A stretch of DNA of 64,000 nucleotides from Ampullaceana balthica (taxonomy: Eukaryota > Mollusca > Gastropoda > Lymnaeidae), in NCBI GenBank assembly GCA_944989445.1, contig CALYLW010000283.1:571377-635376 (forward strand), read 5' to 3'. Shown here piece by piece: positions 10,801-21,314 of the stretch. A program made the position numbers and the translations under genes. The notes under the pieces were generated by a model. The model worked only from the letters and a program-made list of their open reading frames with translations. It did not search any database and was not told the origin of the DNA. Each line of letters starts with the position of its first letter. Position 1 is the first letter of the stretch.

Positions 10801-12222
10801 CTTACCACTAAAACTTCCGTGCCTTAAAAACTGAAACCATGATCATTTTTGCTGTTGACCAACACTTAATCCAAAATCACAACTTTCTGATAAACCAAAG
10901 TTTATTTTGTTTGAGATTAAACAAGGCCTTGGAAAATATGTGTAGATTTTAATGTAATTCTATAGATTATTCATGGTGAATGTATTAGTGATTAGTTGAT
11001 CATTATAAACTCCAAGTATTTCATATTATTATTTGATTGGGAATGAATGTAATACATAAAAATAGAAATAAGTGATATTTAATTACTTCACCACTTTGTT
11101 TTGCCTGATTGTCAGAAGATAGAGACCATACATCTAACTGGCTGCATTCAGTGAAGAAATTTAGTTATCACTGAAAAATGATTTAAATAACTGGATATGT
11201 TGATCCATTGTGGTTCAGTTCCCAGTATAGAAATGTGACAACTAAGCAATAAAACAAAAGCTGTAGATGCATAGTTGAAAAACTTTTTATGATTGCAGCT
11301 CTCTTAATTATTTAATTGTACTACAATGACTTACAATAATGTACATGTTGTTCCCTTTTGTTGGATATACAAAAGACAACATTATTAACTGTTACAAAGG
11401 AAAGCACAAGCCTCTTGCAATTTCTCAATAATGAGATAAATATTCTTAAATTCTACAGGCATTCCATGATAAGGTGGAAGAAGTTTTTCTTTGCATTTGC
11501 TGTCAGTTCATTGTATGCAAACCCATTACTTTGGACTGCTCTCATAATATTTGCAAGGTAGGTATCATTTAACCAAGTTTTCTACTTAACTTTCAATTTG
11601 TAATTTCCTTAAACCTGCATAACAGTTTTTCTAAATAAACCAATGAAATTTTCCCTGCAAGCAGCAGACATTTATGGAGATCCTATACATTCAGTACTTC
11701 CAGTAGAAATAAACATTGAAAAAATGACCCCCTCTCCAGTCCATGATGGACTATGGGGCAAGTGATGTAGCGGTCACATGTTTTTAGCCACCACTAACGA
11801 GCAGGGGAACGTGTGGCCAGCACAATGCCCCAGGGGCCTTGCCAGTACCTGGGCTCGAACCCGCGACACGGGATCTGCCATCGGCTCGATAGTCCAGTGC
11901 GCTACCACTTAGACCATTGCGCCCCTCAGAAATAAACATTAATTCACTTGTTTTTGTTTTTTTTAGGAGATGAGTTGAGTTTAAATTATTATTTTTTTAT
12001 TAATGAAATTTTATTTAATACTTAAACAATAATGAAAAAGACACCAGTGCATCCTATTACCTTTTTATCTTGCAGTCATGTCTGCAACGATCATTTAAAG
12101 CAGAGGTGTATTCCTGTCCAGCCTGCCGAGCAGATCTTGATAAAAATCTTGGCATGTCACCCAACAAAACCTTGACCCAGATTTTAAATAGCCTCTTCCC
12201 AGGATATGAAAGTGGGAGATAG
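4636..12222 (+). CDS. UHRF1: UHRF1-type E3 ubiquitin ligase, 13 exons seen, 5' end outside the window
   Basis: UHRF1 reads hemimethylated CpG and H3 tails in the nucleus and ubiquitinates H3 to recruit DNMT1 for maintenance methylation. Exons are 4636-4848, 5119-5234, 8048-8234, 8430-8553, 8682-8789, 8921-9025, 9162-9268, 9443-9605, 9713-9850, 9988-10084, 10572-10732, 11459-11557 and 12076-12222. All acceptors are AG, all donors GT, and phases agree throughout. Together they give about 587 residues, matching the human protein from about residue 205 to its end. Domains in order: second tudor (RGFWYD), PHD ([20 protein letters not shown]), SRA ([33 protein letters not shown]), basic linker (KKKGRKRK) and C3HC4 RING (CICC, CSHNICK, SCPAC), then FPGYESGR and TAG. 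The ubiquitin-like domain and first tudor are missing, presumably upstream of base 1 beyond a transposon-filled intron. The residue pattern NKRTAEQ in the SRA finger is fully conserved, so the protein should be functional. Human comparisons are from memory. Confidence 0.95.
5119..5234 (+). CDS. UHRF1: UHRF1 exon: end of tandem tudor domain and linker
   Basis: The acceptor is TGTGATTTCAG. The exon encodes [18 protein letters not shown], equivalent to the last strands of the second tudor lobe, then an acidic linker. The donor chosen is GTGTAG at 5235, which is weak; it is the only nearby GT whose phase fits the PHD exon. Reading straight on hits a stop at 5258-5260. Confidence 0.88.
5437..6666. 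mobile_element. hAT-type MITE, 1230 bp, in a UHRF1 intron
   Basis: The element is bounded by an exact 8-bp duplication, GTTCGTGT, at 5429-5436 and 6667-6674. The left end is TAGGGGTCTACCGATAT and the right end is its near reverse complement (ATTGGTAGACCCCTA). An 8-bp duplication is diagnostic of the hAT superfamily. Its interior is full of ATATCGG/CCGATA motifs. The right half holds about three degenerate tandem copies of a ~155-bp unit (starting near 6207, 6362 and 6514), each ending in a copy of the terminal sequence. No transposase ORF is present, so it would move only in trans. Confidence 0.85.
6675..8047. other. UHRF1 intron remainder, no feature seen
   Basis: This is AT-rich intron sequence between the MITE and the PHD exon. 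I see homopolymer runs but no repeat borders, no exon with matching phase and no RNA gene. Confidence 0.6.
8048..8234 (+). CDS. UHRF1: UHRF1 exon: pre-PHD and PHD finger, most of it
   Basis: The acceptor is TTGTTTCAG and the donor is GTTTGT. The exon encodes the zinc ligands [21 protein letters not shown] and YHLYC of the PHD that reads the unmodified H3 N-terminus. The residue after CDEC is Asn, where human UHRF1 has an Asp that I recall contacts H3R2; human UHRF2, also from memory, has Asn here. Confidence 0.94.
8430..8553 (+). CDS. UHRF1: UHRF1 exon: end of PHD and linker to SRA
   Basis: The exon encodes YCPGCKND (the last PHD ligands) and [13 protein letters not shown], then RDWGK. The K-K-K-A-K-M-A-S-A linker is nearly identical to the vertebrate one. 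The donor is GTAGGA. Confidence 0.94.
8682..8789 (+). CDS. UHRF1: UHRF1 exon: start of SRA domain
   Basis: It encodes [27 protein letters not shown] and WKFRVQ, the first strands of the SRA (YDG) fold. The acceptor is CATTTTTCAG and the donor is GTAACT; the exon is 36 whole codons. Confidence 0.95.
8921..9025 (+). CDS. UHRF1: UHRF1 exon: SRA thumb and base-flipping pocket part
   Basis: It encodes [16 protein letters not shown] and [11 protein letters not shown]. The [10 protein letters not shown] thumb and the G-G-Y-E-D-D pocket residues that hold the flipped 5-methylcytosine are conserved. The donor is GTAAGT. Confidence 0.95.
9162..9268 (+). CDS. UHRF1: UHRF1 exon: SRA NKR finger
   Basis: It encodes [21 protein letters not shown] within its frame. 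The N-K-R finger, which checks the opposite strand for an unmethylated cytosine, is unchanged from vertebrates. The exon ends two bases into a codon. Confidence 0.95.
9443..9605 (+). CDS. UHRF1: UHRF1 exon: SRA core
   Basis: It encodes [28 protein letters not shown] and [14 protein letters not shown]. The Y-D-G signature names the domain. The donor is GTAAGC. Confidence 0.95.
9713..9850 (+). CDS. UHRF1: UHRF1 exon: SRA C-terminal half
   Basis: It encodes [20 protein letters not shown] and [19 protein letters not shown]. It is 46 whole codons, with acceptor TTCAAAATTCAG and donor GTTTGT. Confidence 0.95.
9988..10084 (+). CDS. UHRF1: UHRF1 exon: end of SRA and basic linker
   Basis: It encodes [18 protein letters not shown] and [11 protein letters not shown]. 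The basic stretch corresponds in position to the polybasic linker that regulates UHRF1 histone binding and may serve as a nuclear localisation signal (inference). Confidence 0.93.
10572..10732 (+). CDS. UHRF1: UHRF1 exon: charged linker before the RING
   Basis: It encodes an acidic/basic stretch ([15 protein letters not shown]) and then the conserved pre-RING helix region, [15 protein letters not shown]. The acceptor is AAAATTTCAG and the donor is GTAATT. Confidence 0.93.
11459..11557 (+). CDS. UHRF1: UHRF1 exon: RING finger, first half
   Basis: It encodes [25 protein letters not shown]; the Cys and His of C-x2-C and C-x-H-x2-C are all present. The acceptor is TTCTACAG and the donor is GTAGGT. 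Confidence 0.95.
11718..11927 (-). mobile_element. tRNA-derived SINE, 210 bp, in the RING intron
   Basis: An exact 13-bp duplication, AGAAATAAACATT, flanks it at 11705-11717 and 11928-11940. On the minus strand it starts with a tRNA-like head: GGGGCGCAATGGTCTAAGTG contains box A (TGGTCTAAGTGG, 11905-11916), and box B, GGTTCGAGCCC, is at 11851-11861. That is an RNA polymerase III type 2 internal promoter. A tRNA-unrelated body follows and the 3' end is ...GGTCATTTTTTC. A related body fragment (AAGTGATGTAGCG) appears near 31818, so the family is repeated. Confidence 0.9.
12076..12222 (+). CDS. UHRF1: UHRF1 terminal exon: RING second half and C-terminus
   Basis: It encodes [20 protein letters not shown], then [16 protein letters not shown] and TAG at 12220-12222. 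The terminal F-P-G-Y...G-R is the usual UHRF end. The acceptor is TTTTTATCTTGCAG. Confidence 0.95.
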   Translation, partial: SCLQRSFKAEVYSCPACRADLDKNLGMSPNKTLTQILNSLFPGYESGR

Positions 12223-15200
12223 AATAAGAATATACTTACAATATTAAAAAAAAATTTTTTTTAGATAAGAACTAATTAAAGACATGTATACATTTTATGA
12301 AACATTTTAGTATAGATTTAAGCTTATGTGAATATATTTTTTTCTCAAAGCTTATCCAAAAGGTGCAATTTTTTTCTCTATCAATAATTTAATTGGAGAC
12401 TAAGTAACGTTTCAAAAAGCATTTGATTGATTTTGATTTGGCAAGGTAACAATGAGTTTTAATGGAATTTTTTAAAAAATCATTATTTTAACAATATTAT
12501 TGTCCAATTCCTATTAGTTTCATTCTAAAGTTAATTACATCAAAAATCTAAAGAGCGTTATTTTTTCATATTTCACTATCAACTGATGCATTTATTGATG
12601 GAATTTATTAAAAATAATTTAAAACTTCCAACCTTTTGATCATATGCCAATTGTGTGATTAATTTCACTATTTTAAAAATCACAATGCCCAGATTTTTTA
12701 CATTTAATTTTTATACTTGCCAAATGAATTCACAAAATACTCTTTCCGTTTAAAAAAAAAGTTTAGCTTTACTTAAAGTGCTCCTATTTTTAAGTCATCG
12801 TGAGGTGGTCTTTTTGCTAAGTCATTGATTTCTGTCTTAACCTTTGGCAACTAATTATTTTGTATTTTAACAAACAGCTAAATGTTTATTATGCAATTTT
12901 TTGTTTTGTATTTCACAGTTGTTTCCCCTTATAAATTAGGAGGCTCTTCAACTTTTCCTTTTTTATCAATGGTTTGACAGCCTATGAACTGAGGAATCAT
13001 TACTTTTATTTGACAAATGATTGATGTGTAATGTATTTTTATGTGCCACATAAGCCATCTTTTTTAAATGAACTGTACAGCTTTTATTCCAATTTACCTC
13101 AGATGTTTAAAAAATGACCTTGTATCCAGCTTTATGTAATTTTCTGTAAATATTTTGAGATAATTTGTTCATAAATAATCACAGGCAGCATCCGCTTTAA
13201 ACTAAATAATTGACTACTTAACTACGCTTAAAAGAACCAAACTTGTATGTTGTAGGGTGAACAGTTTCCTCATAATAGCATCAATTTTAGTGTGATATAT
13301 AAATTGAAAGGACATAAAGTCTGTCATAAAGTATAAACTTAATGATTTAAATTTTTTCTTAAAAAAAAACTGAATCAAAGAGCTACATATTTTTATTACT
13401 TAAAATTGTTAATAGTAGCTATGGCAAAATGAAATAGAAACTCCCCTCATTTCACGTTGTTATAATGTTTTTTTAGTGTGGTTGGGACTTGAGTTGGTTA
13501 CACAACAACTATGAAATACTCCAGTTGTTAATCCATTAGATTAGCTCTTATAAATGTTGTATCACAAGTGTTGTGACTTTCACCAGGACATGGGACTATT
13601 ATAAGCATTTTCCCATGCATTTTTGTCTGTCCGTGCTGTCATCTCTCTGCAGTTGAACCCCTTCCCTTACTGTTGTTTGTGTCACTATGGATTTAGATAA
13701 TGATATTCTGAAGCAAGTCTCTCTTGATAGCCCCCTGCAGTAAATTTTTATTGTTGATAGAGATTTTATGTTTCCGATTTTTTTTCTTCTTTCTTTATGC
13801 AAGTGTTTTGAAGATATATTTTTTTCTACCGTCTTCAGAAACTCTCTATTCCCCTAGTTTGGACAGTAGTTATAGGAGTCTTATAGGAGAATAAGTGTGA
13901 CTTGTTTGATGTTTGGAGTGGAACAGATTCTATGCTCAAGCTGTATGGTTACATTAAATTGTTCCTCTTGTGTTCTCTTCGTCTACCTGCCCACGATTTG
14001 TATTTTAGTTGTATGTGCTTGTGCCTTAATGTGACATCAGCTTAGTTTTTTAAAAAATAATTTATTCATATTATATTACCTCTTGGTTACATTTTTATTA
14101 TAAATAATATACTTGCTGTTCTTCTTATGTAACCGAAATGGCAAGGGAATTTCAGGGTAGGGTTTTTTAGATTGTCTTCGTATTTTCTATAAACCAATTT
14201 TGTTGACATTCTGGCATGTGGTCTTGGCAGTTCCCTTTCCATGGATTCTTACTCTTGATAGTAACTGAAATAAATCACATTAGTTATTAATTGATTCAAA
14301 GAGATTCTTAGCTCTTTTTTGGCACTAAATTTATGATAATGAAAATCAGAATTTGCCTTTTAAAAACACATTGTAAGCATATGCATCTTTCAATGAGCCA
14401 TTTTTAACAATATCTTTTTCTAATCGAATTCCAATCAACTACAATAAAATGAAAATAAAATATATACAAGAATATCTTTTTCCAGACATCTTAATTTGGT
14501 TGGTCATCTTACAAAAAAAAAGTTTTATTCTATGTAATCACTGAATCAGCATTTTAAAGTCTAATTGTGTTATGCAATATGAAAAGTATGGATCTCAATG
14601 TTGGCTTTGTGACAAAATTTTTCAATGGTTCGTGTAATTATTTTAAAAAGCTGACTGTGTATCACAGTTTCCTCATGAATTCATTGCCTTTGCAACTGGT
14701 ACCTCATTGTCTTCCATAGAATGAAATAAATACTGCACTATAATTTTTTTTTAATTTAGAAAAGAGAATTCAGCTGATGCATATTCACTCAAGCATTAAA
14801 TTAATTAGTTGCATAGCAATGCTACCGACTTCAAGACTTGTTTATATCTGAATTGATTGTATCGGGGTCATGGCAGGTATGAAAGGATAATATCAGTCTT
14901 GTGACTGATACGAGATAAAATACCTCATGAACTCATTCCATGATGTAATTATTTTATGAATCACTATTTCTCATTTATGTCAATGAAATGAATATAACCT
15001 TAAAGTGCTTTTTGTATTGAATTTATTTTAGTTTTCAGGTCTACAAAAATAATTTTTGGAGTATTGTTATAGTTAAATGGAACAGACACTGGAGTTTGTT
15101 AAAAGTGTAATGTATTTCCTTATTTAATTAATACATTTTTTATAACAGTATTTTTATATGTATCAACTCAAATGATTTCTTGAAATCACACTTGAACATC

Positions 15201-16830
15201 CTGGGACAAATGTATTGAGCCTGTCTTTCTGGCCAGTTTAAATATGTGACACTTTAAAAAATTCACTTAACTTTAATTTAAAAAAAATGAAAGTGGCATT
15301 GTTAGTATAAAAGTGGCATTAGTGTTATTTTCTTCTTGACATTACATCATACATAGTGGGCAGGTTTTCGGGTTTATTTGTCATTCCGGCAGTAGCTGTA
15401 TTACTGGTGGCAAAATTTAGGGAAATCCTCTATGATGAAAAACATAGACTAATGTATCATATAGTCCTGTCACTAAGACTGGTTAAATTAAGTTGACACA
15501 AAATTTCAAATCATGTACTTTAAATCTCTTTTCTTTTTATATACTACATTATTTTCCATTAATTTCTATAAAATACTTTGAAAAGCTGCACTTCACAGCA
15601 GTATTTTATGATGTTGAATTTATTCATGTGACCGGTAAGCAGAGCTAGAACTACTCTAACACCCCATGTGTATTTATAAAGGGGCATCTGATCTCTGCCT
15701 CTGTATATTTGCCATTTTACCTCATGACTCATTCCATTTTCTAATTACCTTATTATCTAAAGTTTAAAAAAATTCTATTTTCAATTCTCAAAGTCTAAAT
15801 TAATTAATTGCCATTTAAGGAAACTAATGGATTTGTCCATATTGATCCAACACATGAAATCTTATGAAATTTTCTTGTATGAACATCCCTTTATTTCTAC
15901 ATCAGTTTCAATAGTAAGTGGATGTTTTAGAGAAAAATAAAATTTAGATCTGCATTTTACTGATAGGAGCATAACATGCCACTTCCAAGATATTGTCATA
16001 ACAAACTTTTATTTATTAAAATGGTTCTTCCCTTAAAAAAAATAAAGCTTATTGCAACTAACATACTATTAATACTAATTTTACTAATACTATAACTAAA
16101 TATCTTCCTCCAACTATAATATCAACTCAGAAATCAGATGTACTTTTAATAATATCAGTGGTGATATCACTATTATCACAGAGGATTGATTATCTAAGAT
16201 TTTTTCCTCCCGTGTTTTGGTTCATGTATATTATTAGATCAATGGCTATTCAGATATTCCATATATACATGTTTTATATTTTGAAATTTTTAATGTAATC
16301 TTTACACAATTAACAAATAATTATTTTAAAACTATTTTTTAATAAGTATTTAGGCCATGTTTTAGTTGTAATCTTGACCCCGAGTCTGTCTTAAAAATAA
16401 AAATGGCTACATCAATGCTTTGCTTTGGAAATATGATTCTATTTTTTTTTAAAAAAATTATCTGGATAATGTTGTAAATAATATAAAAAAGTTCATCTAT
16501 TATTTGACATTTTTAGTTACTGTAGCTTTGTTACAAGCCCAAATAAAAGAAAAAAATTTAAACATCTTCACCTTGTTTATTGTTTTGTTCCAATCCGTTA
16601 TTAATTATATATTCTATTATATATTCTATACTTTAGCCACCAATGGACTAAGACAAATGTACTAAAACTTCATTTTCAAGGTCAGGAACTAGAGGTTCAG
16701 TTTCATTTGCTTAATTCTAATTTCTAGTCTAGTTCCATCATTCATTCCACACAAAACTCCTGGGAAAACGCTCAAGTATCTCATTAATTATGAAACATCT
16801 TTTGAATAAACACTGATTTCTTGCTTTTTT
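12223..16830. other. UHRF1 3' UTR and downstream AT-rich sequence
   Basis: About 4.6 kb follows the stop with no repeat borders and no supportable ORF. Several AATAAA hexamers occur (for example near 14444 and 16542), so the polyadenylation site cannot be chosen from sequence alone. The absence of insertions compared with the regions on both sides may mean that part of it is transcribed 3' UTR (inference). Confidence 0.45.
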
Positions 16831-16905
16831 GTGAGGTGTGCCGCGCAATTTTTTTACCAGTTTAGTGTGCCGTGAAAGATTTTCGGTTGGACAACACTGT
16901 CCTAA
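16830..16905. repeat. hAT-type MITE end fragment
   Basis: The segment contains GTGTGCCG twice and ends in GGTTGGACAACACTG, the same terminal wording as at 4110-4157. Only one end is visible and there is no clear duplication. Confidence 0.4.
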
Positions 16906-17164
16906 CAACTCCCTAAATGTTCACAATCTATTCCTCACATGTGTCATTGTTTTGGTTCTCACTACCGTGTGTTTCCAATCATGCCGTACATGGACCTGAA
17001 GTTCCACAATTCCTCTCACCAGTGATTCATGTGAATGTCTCATTAATAAAGGACGCGAGAGTGGCAAAATATCTCGTCCAAATAATTCATCATTACTACC
17101 TCAGAAACATTTCACTTTGTCTAATTTGGAAAAAATGAAAAGTAATGTTGTGGAGGTTATGTTA

Positions 17165-17560
17165 ATATTAGGGCTGGTACTGATTTTTAAAAAAAAATTG
17201 TTCGATTGATCGGGGACAATTTAATCAGTTAATTATATTTTTATAGCGCATTTATAGATCTCGTTAAGTTGCAATTCATTATTTCACGAAATCGGTTAAG
17301 TCGCGGTAATTCCATGGCTTCCAAATTTTGTGACGCAACACAGCAAATTCGTTCTGCTATGCAAGAAATAAGGAAGAAAAACCTTTTTGTTTATGTATGC
17401 ACGTCTAAATAAATAATACGAGGGGAAAGTATGTATGTAACAAAAAATATAAATAATAAATAAATTGGAACAAATATTAGAAATATTTCGTAAGGTTTAA
17501 TCGAATTTTAATCGATCAAATTAATTTGATCGATTAAATTTTTAAACTAATTTTTTAAAA
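17165..17560. repeat. Diverged MITE rich in TAATCGATTAA-type motifs
   Basis: It starts AGGGCTGGTACTGAT and holds several ATTAATCGAT-like motifs. The segment at about 17380-17445 is repeated in inverted form at about 54170-54245 (shared core GCACGTCTAAATAAATAAT). A similar start, GTAGGGCTGAGGAAATTAAC, is at 53414. I could not fix the ends. Confidence 0.45.
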
Positions 17561-17704
17561 TAAATCATCAATTTCCGCAGCTCTTGTTAATATTAATTGT
17601 TTTTAATTAAATTCCCAAAGCTACGCGCTTAATCTATTTTATTTTTTTAAAAGATGAATTAAAAATAGGATTATTTAAAAAAAAATAAATTTTAACGGGA
17701 TTTT

Positions 17705-18870
17705 CTGAAGACATGGATCTTTCATTGGATCAGGTGTGACAAAGCCAAGGTTTCTCTTTCCCCCACCATCGACGGTACTTGAAATTGTTTGATAAAACGG
17801 GAACAGGAGGCGATGTGATAGTAATTGGATTTTAGTATTATATTCTATTACATGTACCTACAAAGACGCCAAGAGCCATTATTTTAGTTAAGAGGATTAA
17901 AAAAAAATATTTTTTTTAATTGTAGAGATTTTCACATGATGACATAATTGAGCATGGATTTCTTCAGTTCCAGAATACGTTTAATTTAATTTCGATGACA
18001 ACCCGCTGAACAACAGCTTGAGCTCATTGATTTGCAAGCCAATTACTTATTGAAAGATAAGCACAACTATTTTCAACTAGAGAATGACCTTTGATCATGG
18101 AGAAGAATTCTCTTGGTTGGATGCAGTAATTCCTTATCAATTAGTAAGAAATGCAAGTTTTGTTCAAAATGATCACGTGGCCGACGCTCGTCATTTTGTC
18201 GTTTATCAGCCCGCCACGAAAAGAGTTCCGTCATTTCTGGTTTAGATTATAACTTTCCCCCCCAAACATGTGTATTGACATAAAGCTGTTTCAAATTTTT
18301 GCGAGCAGTTATAAAATTTTAAAAAAAATTAATACAAGCGAAGTGAAAAAAATGTCTTAAGAGTTGCTGACCACACATACAAAATGTTTACCTTTATTAT
18401 ACTATAACTATACCATTCGTTTGAAAAAAAATCATCTTGTTTTGCCAGTAACTTAACAAATGACTTGTGTTAAATCAGAAACGTCAAATAAAATAAACAC
18501 CGGGTATTGACCACTAAAAGAACACATTGACGGGTATACATAATTTTATGAAAACAGTTCTCCCCTACCCCCCCCACCCCCCCGGTCTCCCTCATCATCA
18601 TACGTTGTCAGTACAAGGCATGAGATAATCCATCAAAACTGATCGGCAGCTGAAATTGTTCCGACCGAAAAGTCATTAATAGAAATAAATACAACACCCA
18701 GAGGCGTAGCTAGTGTTATTGTTGCCCTGATCGGTTCAATTTAAACTTTGCCACAGTTGAATATGCTGCATGCTGCAGTGTCATGAAAATAACATTTTTA
18801 ACAAATAGGTGGTGTGGGGGAGGGGCGAGCCAACCAACGTGACCCCCCTCCCATCATCTTTCGCACTGTC
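17705..18870. other. Intergenic, no gene seen
   Basis: Mixed AT-rich sequence with a short C-rich run near 18565. GAGGCGTAGCTAG near 18701 resembles the terminal motif seen inverted near 28485, so a MITE end may be here. Confidence 0.4.
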
Positions 18871-18882
18871 TAAAGTCTAAAC

Positions 18883-19058
18883 CAACGGTGTCCAAACCCG
18901 GCTCGCATTGTTCACATTGCGACTGGCGTACAATTTATGAAACATATATTACAAGGATTACTGTAAGATTCCCAAGCCCTTTGTATGACCCATAGTGCTT
19001 CAATAAATTGTTTATATTTTAAAATGGCTCTCAGTTACTACATGTCTGGCCACCCCTG
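18883..19058. mobile_element. hAT MITE, 176 bp, with exact 8-bp duplication
   Basis: GTCTAAAC occurs at 18875-18882 and 19059-19066. The left end is CAACGGTGTCCAAAC and the right end, reverse complemented, is CAGGGGTGGCCAGAC. It is non-coding. The same family recurs at 56027-56222. Confidence 0.85.
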
Positions 19059-19150
19059 GTCTAAACATTTCCCCGGGCCCCGGACCAAGATGTTTAAAAA
19101 ATTAAAAAATTAATAAAAAAAAACAAAAAAAAACTAGTCTATATTTGCAG

Positions 19151-19239
19151 GATGAAACAAGATCCACGGGGAAGGGATTGGAAGTGTGGCTTCTACCTCT
19201 TATGGCAGGGAAAGACCCCTCCATGCATTGCTATTGTGA
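19151..19239 (+). other. Exon-like segment, unrecognised
   Basis: An 89-bp stretch lies between ATATTTGCAG and GTAAAC. Two frames stay open: one begins MKQDPRGRDWKCGFYLL, another runs through GKGLEVWLPLMAGKDPSM. I recognise neither and there is no linked exon, so this may be chance. Confidence 0.2.
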
Positions 19240-19435
19240 AGGTAAACTTCGATAAATTTCTTATAAATCAAAGAGAGTTAGTTTCATTAGTCAACCGTCC
19301 TGAACAGCAGTGCTTCTCGAAATGGTGGTCCGCGGACCGGTGCTGGTCCGTGGGCCAACCGCCATGGTCCTAAGGGTCAATGTTCCCTCCAAGAACCGTT
19401 GGTCCGTGTGCAAAGTAAAAACCGCGTGTGCAAAA

Positions 19436-21314
19436 GGGCCGTCCATAAATGACGTCACGCAATTTTTTGCCGATTTTTGACCCCCTCCCTCCCCCTCGTC
19501 ACGCGTCGTCACAAAAACTTAGACCCCCCCCCTAAAAATACGTCACAAATCTTTGACAAAAAAAAATAATAATATTTTTTTTTACTATTTGACAATAAGT
19601 ATGTTTCAAATCACTTTTATTGTCATTTAAATATTTATTATTTATTTAGTGAAGATCTACATTGTAATATCGTAACCCACGTGAAGAATTTTTTTAAAAA
19701 CGTTTAACCGGCCTTCAGAAAACGAACTGTGTTAACATCCTTAGATTATATTTTATTTAAATGCATACAAATTAAACATTGACTATTAATCATCACAGTT
19801 TGGTTTACGTCTTTGTTTAGAAATTTTTTTTATTTAAAAATAGCATTTTAAAATGTATTTTTTTTAAATCCCTCAATTGACTGACGGGCATCCCGTAAGA
19901 AAGAAGTCGGCGAACAGAGGTAAATAACCTCATCTGGTGTCAAAAAGGGAATTGTTGGGGGTAATGCAGACTCATTTGGGACATATAACATCCACTACAA
20001 TCCACTAGATATATTAAAATACGTCATGTGTACGTGTACGCTTGGAACATATGCCCATTATTGAACCGGTTCCTTCCAGAAAATGCATTTTAAAAAAATT
20101 TAACAACTATGTAGATTTCTTACCTACGTACTATACGAAGACACCTAAATCTACCATACTTTCATTTATATTGACACGAGTGACAATAATCTTGATCCAC
20201 ATGACTTGTATGTATCACGTATCATTTCTGTGATATTTAAAATGAATGCCCTAAAAACTGAGCTAAGAAGAAAAGTTGTTTTGTGCTCCTCTCGAATTGC
20301 GATTTCAAGAATTTGATGCATTCCATGAAGTTAATGAATACTTGACTAATTTTAAATGGGCTCATTTACCATTATATCTAGAACAGTGCTTCTCAAACTT
20401 TTTAATATGGCGGACCGGCAGGAATTTTTTCCATTGCATCAGGTATCGGTGTATTATTTTCCCTGCACTGACAATTTTTTCGGTCCTTTTTTTTTAGAAC
20501 ATCTGCGGACCGGCAGCGGATGGCCCACGCACCGGGACTGGTCCGCGGACCACCACTTTCAGAAGCACTGATCTAGAAGACTAGAATGGCCAGCGGCGTT
20601 TGACCAAAAAACAATTGAACAATTATATCAAACTTAAAACGTTTTTAATTCTATCAAATAGATTCCCTCCCCCCCCTCTTTTAAAGAAAAAGGATACTCC
20701 GTGTCGTTTTGACTTTAAATATCTACACATAATCCTATTCAGATCATTTTTAGACACTTGTCATGCTTGTAAAACTCACCAGTAGCATTTTCTGGCTAAC
20801 GACGCTCCCCCAAATCCCCGAGTCATGTGACCAGACCTAGAGTCTGGGGGTTGGGGGGGGGGTAACGCACACATAAACTTGCATATTTTGGGGTAACGGG
20901 CAAAGAAGTTCGACTCCTGCCATGAGAGAACACCAAACGGAGCTGCGGTTACATCACAAATGCTTTGATGTCAACATCAAACGACGCAGTGTAACAATTT
21001 CATATGTTATCTTGTGGATTCTCAAACTTAATTATTATAATTAGATTTAATTTTCGTGTCTTGATAGCTTACACCGACCAGCGTCTGATGGCCTACCGAC
21101 CGGCACATTGAGAAGCACTGATTAAAAATAATAATAATAAAAAGGCATTAAATAAATTGTAAGCGACCAAATATTTCAGTTGAAGTTTTATTTAAAGTTA
21201 CCCGTTTGATGTGACGTCACATTTCTTCAACCCCCTCCCTCCCCCTCGTCACGCATCGTCACAAAAGTGTGACCCCTCCCCCCTAGGTGCGTGACGTCAT
21301 TTATGGACGGCCCC
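19436..21314. mobile_element. 1.88-kb element with GGGCCGTCCATAAATGACGT terminal inverted repeats
   Basis: The left end GGGCCGTCCATAAATGACGT at 19436 and the right end ACGTCATTTATGGACGGCCC at 21314 are reverse complements. Next to each is a copy of CCCCCTCCCTCCCCCTCGTC, in direct orientation. Comparison with the unbroken host MITE at 53672 shows the insertion point within GTGCAAAGTT and suggests a 3-bp (AAA) duplication. No transposase is visible inside. I do not assign a superfamily. Confidence 0.75.
20384..20570. mobile_element. hAT MITE, 187 bp, exact 8-bp duplication
   Basis: ATCTAGAA is at 20376-20383 and 20571-20578. The left end is CAGTGCTTCTCAAAC and the right end, reverse complemented, is CAGTGCTTCTGAAAG. 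It is non-coding and sits inside the element at 19436-21314. Confidence 0.88.

Noticed and set aside
11358..11561. 67-residue plus-strand ORF near the RING exon
   Set aside because: It is the wrong frame of the RING exon; the UHRF1 frame in 11459-11557 has all zinc ligands.
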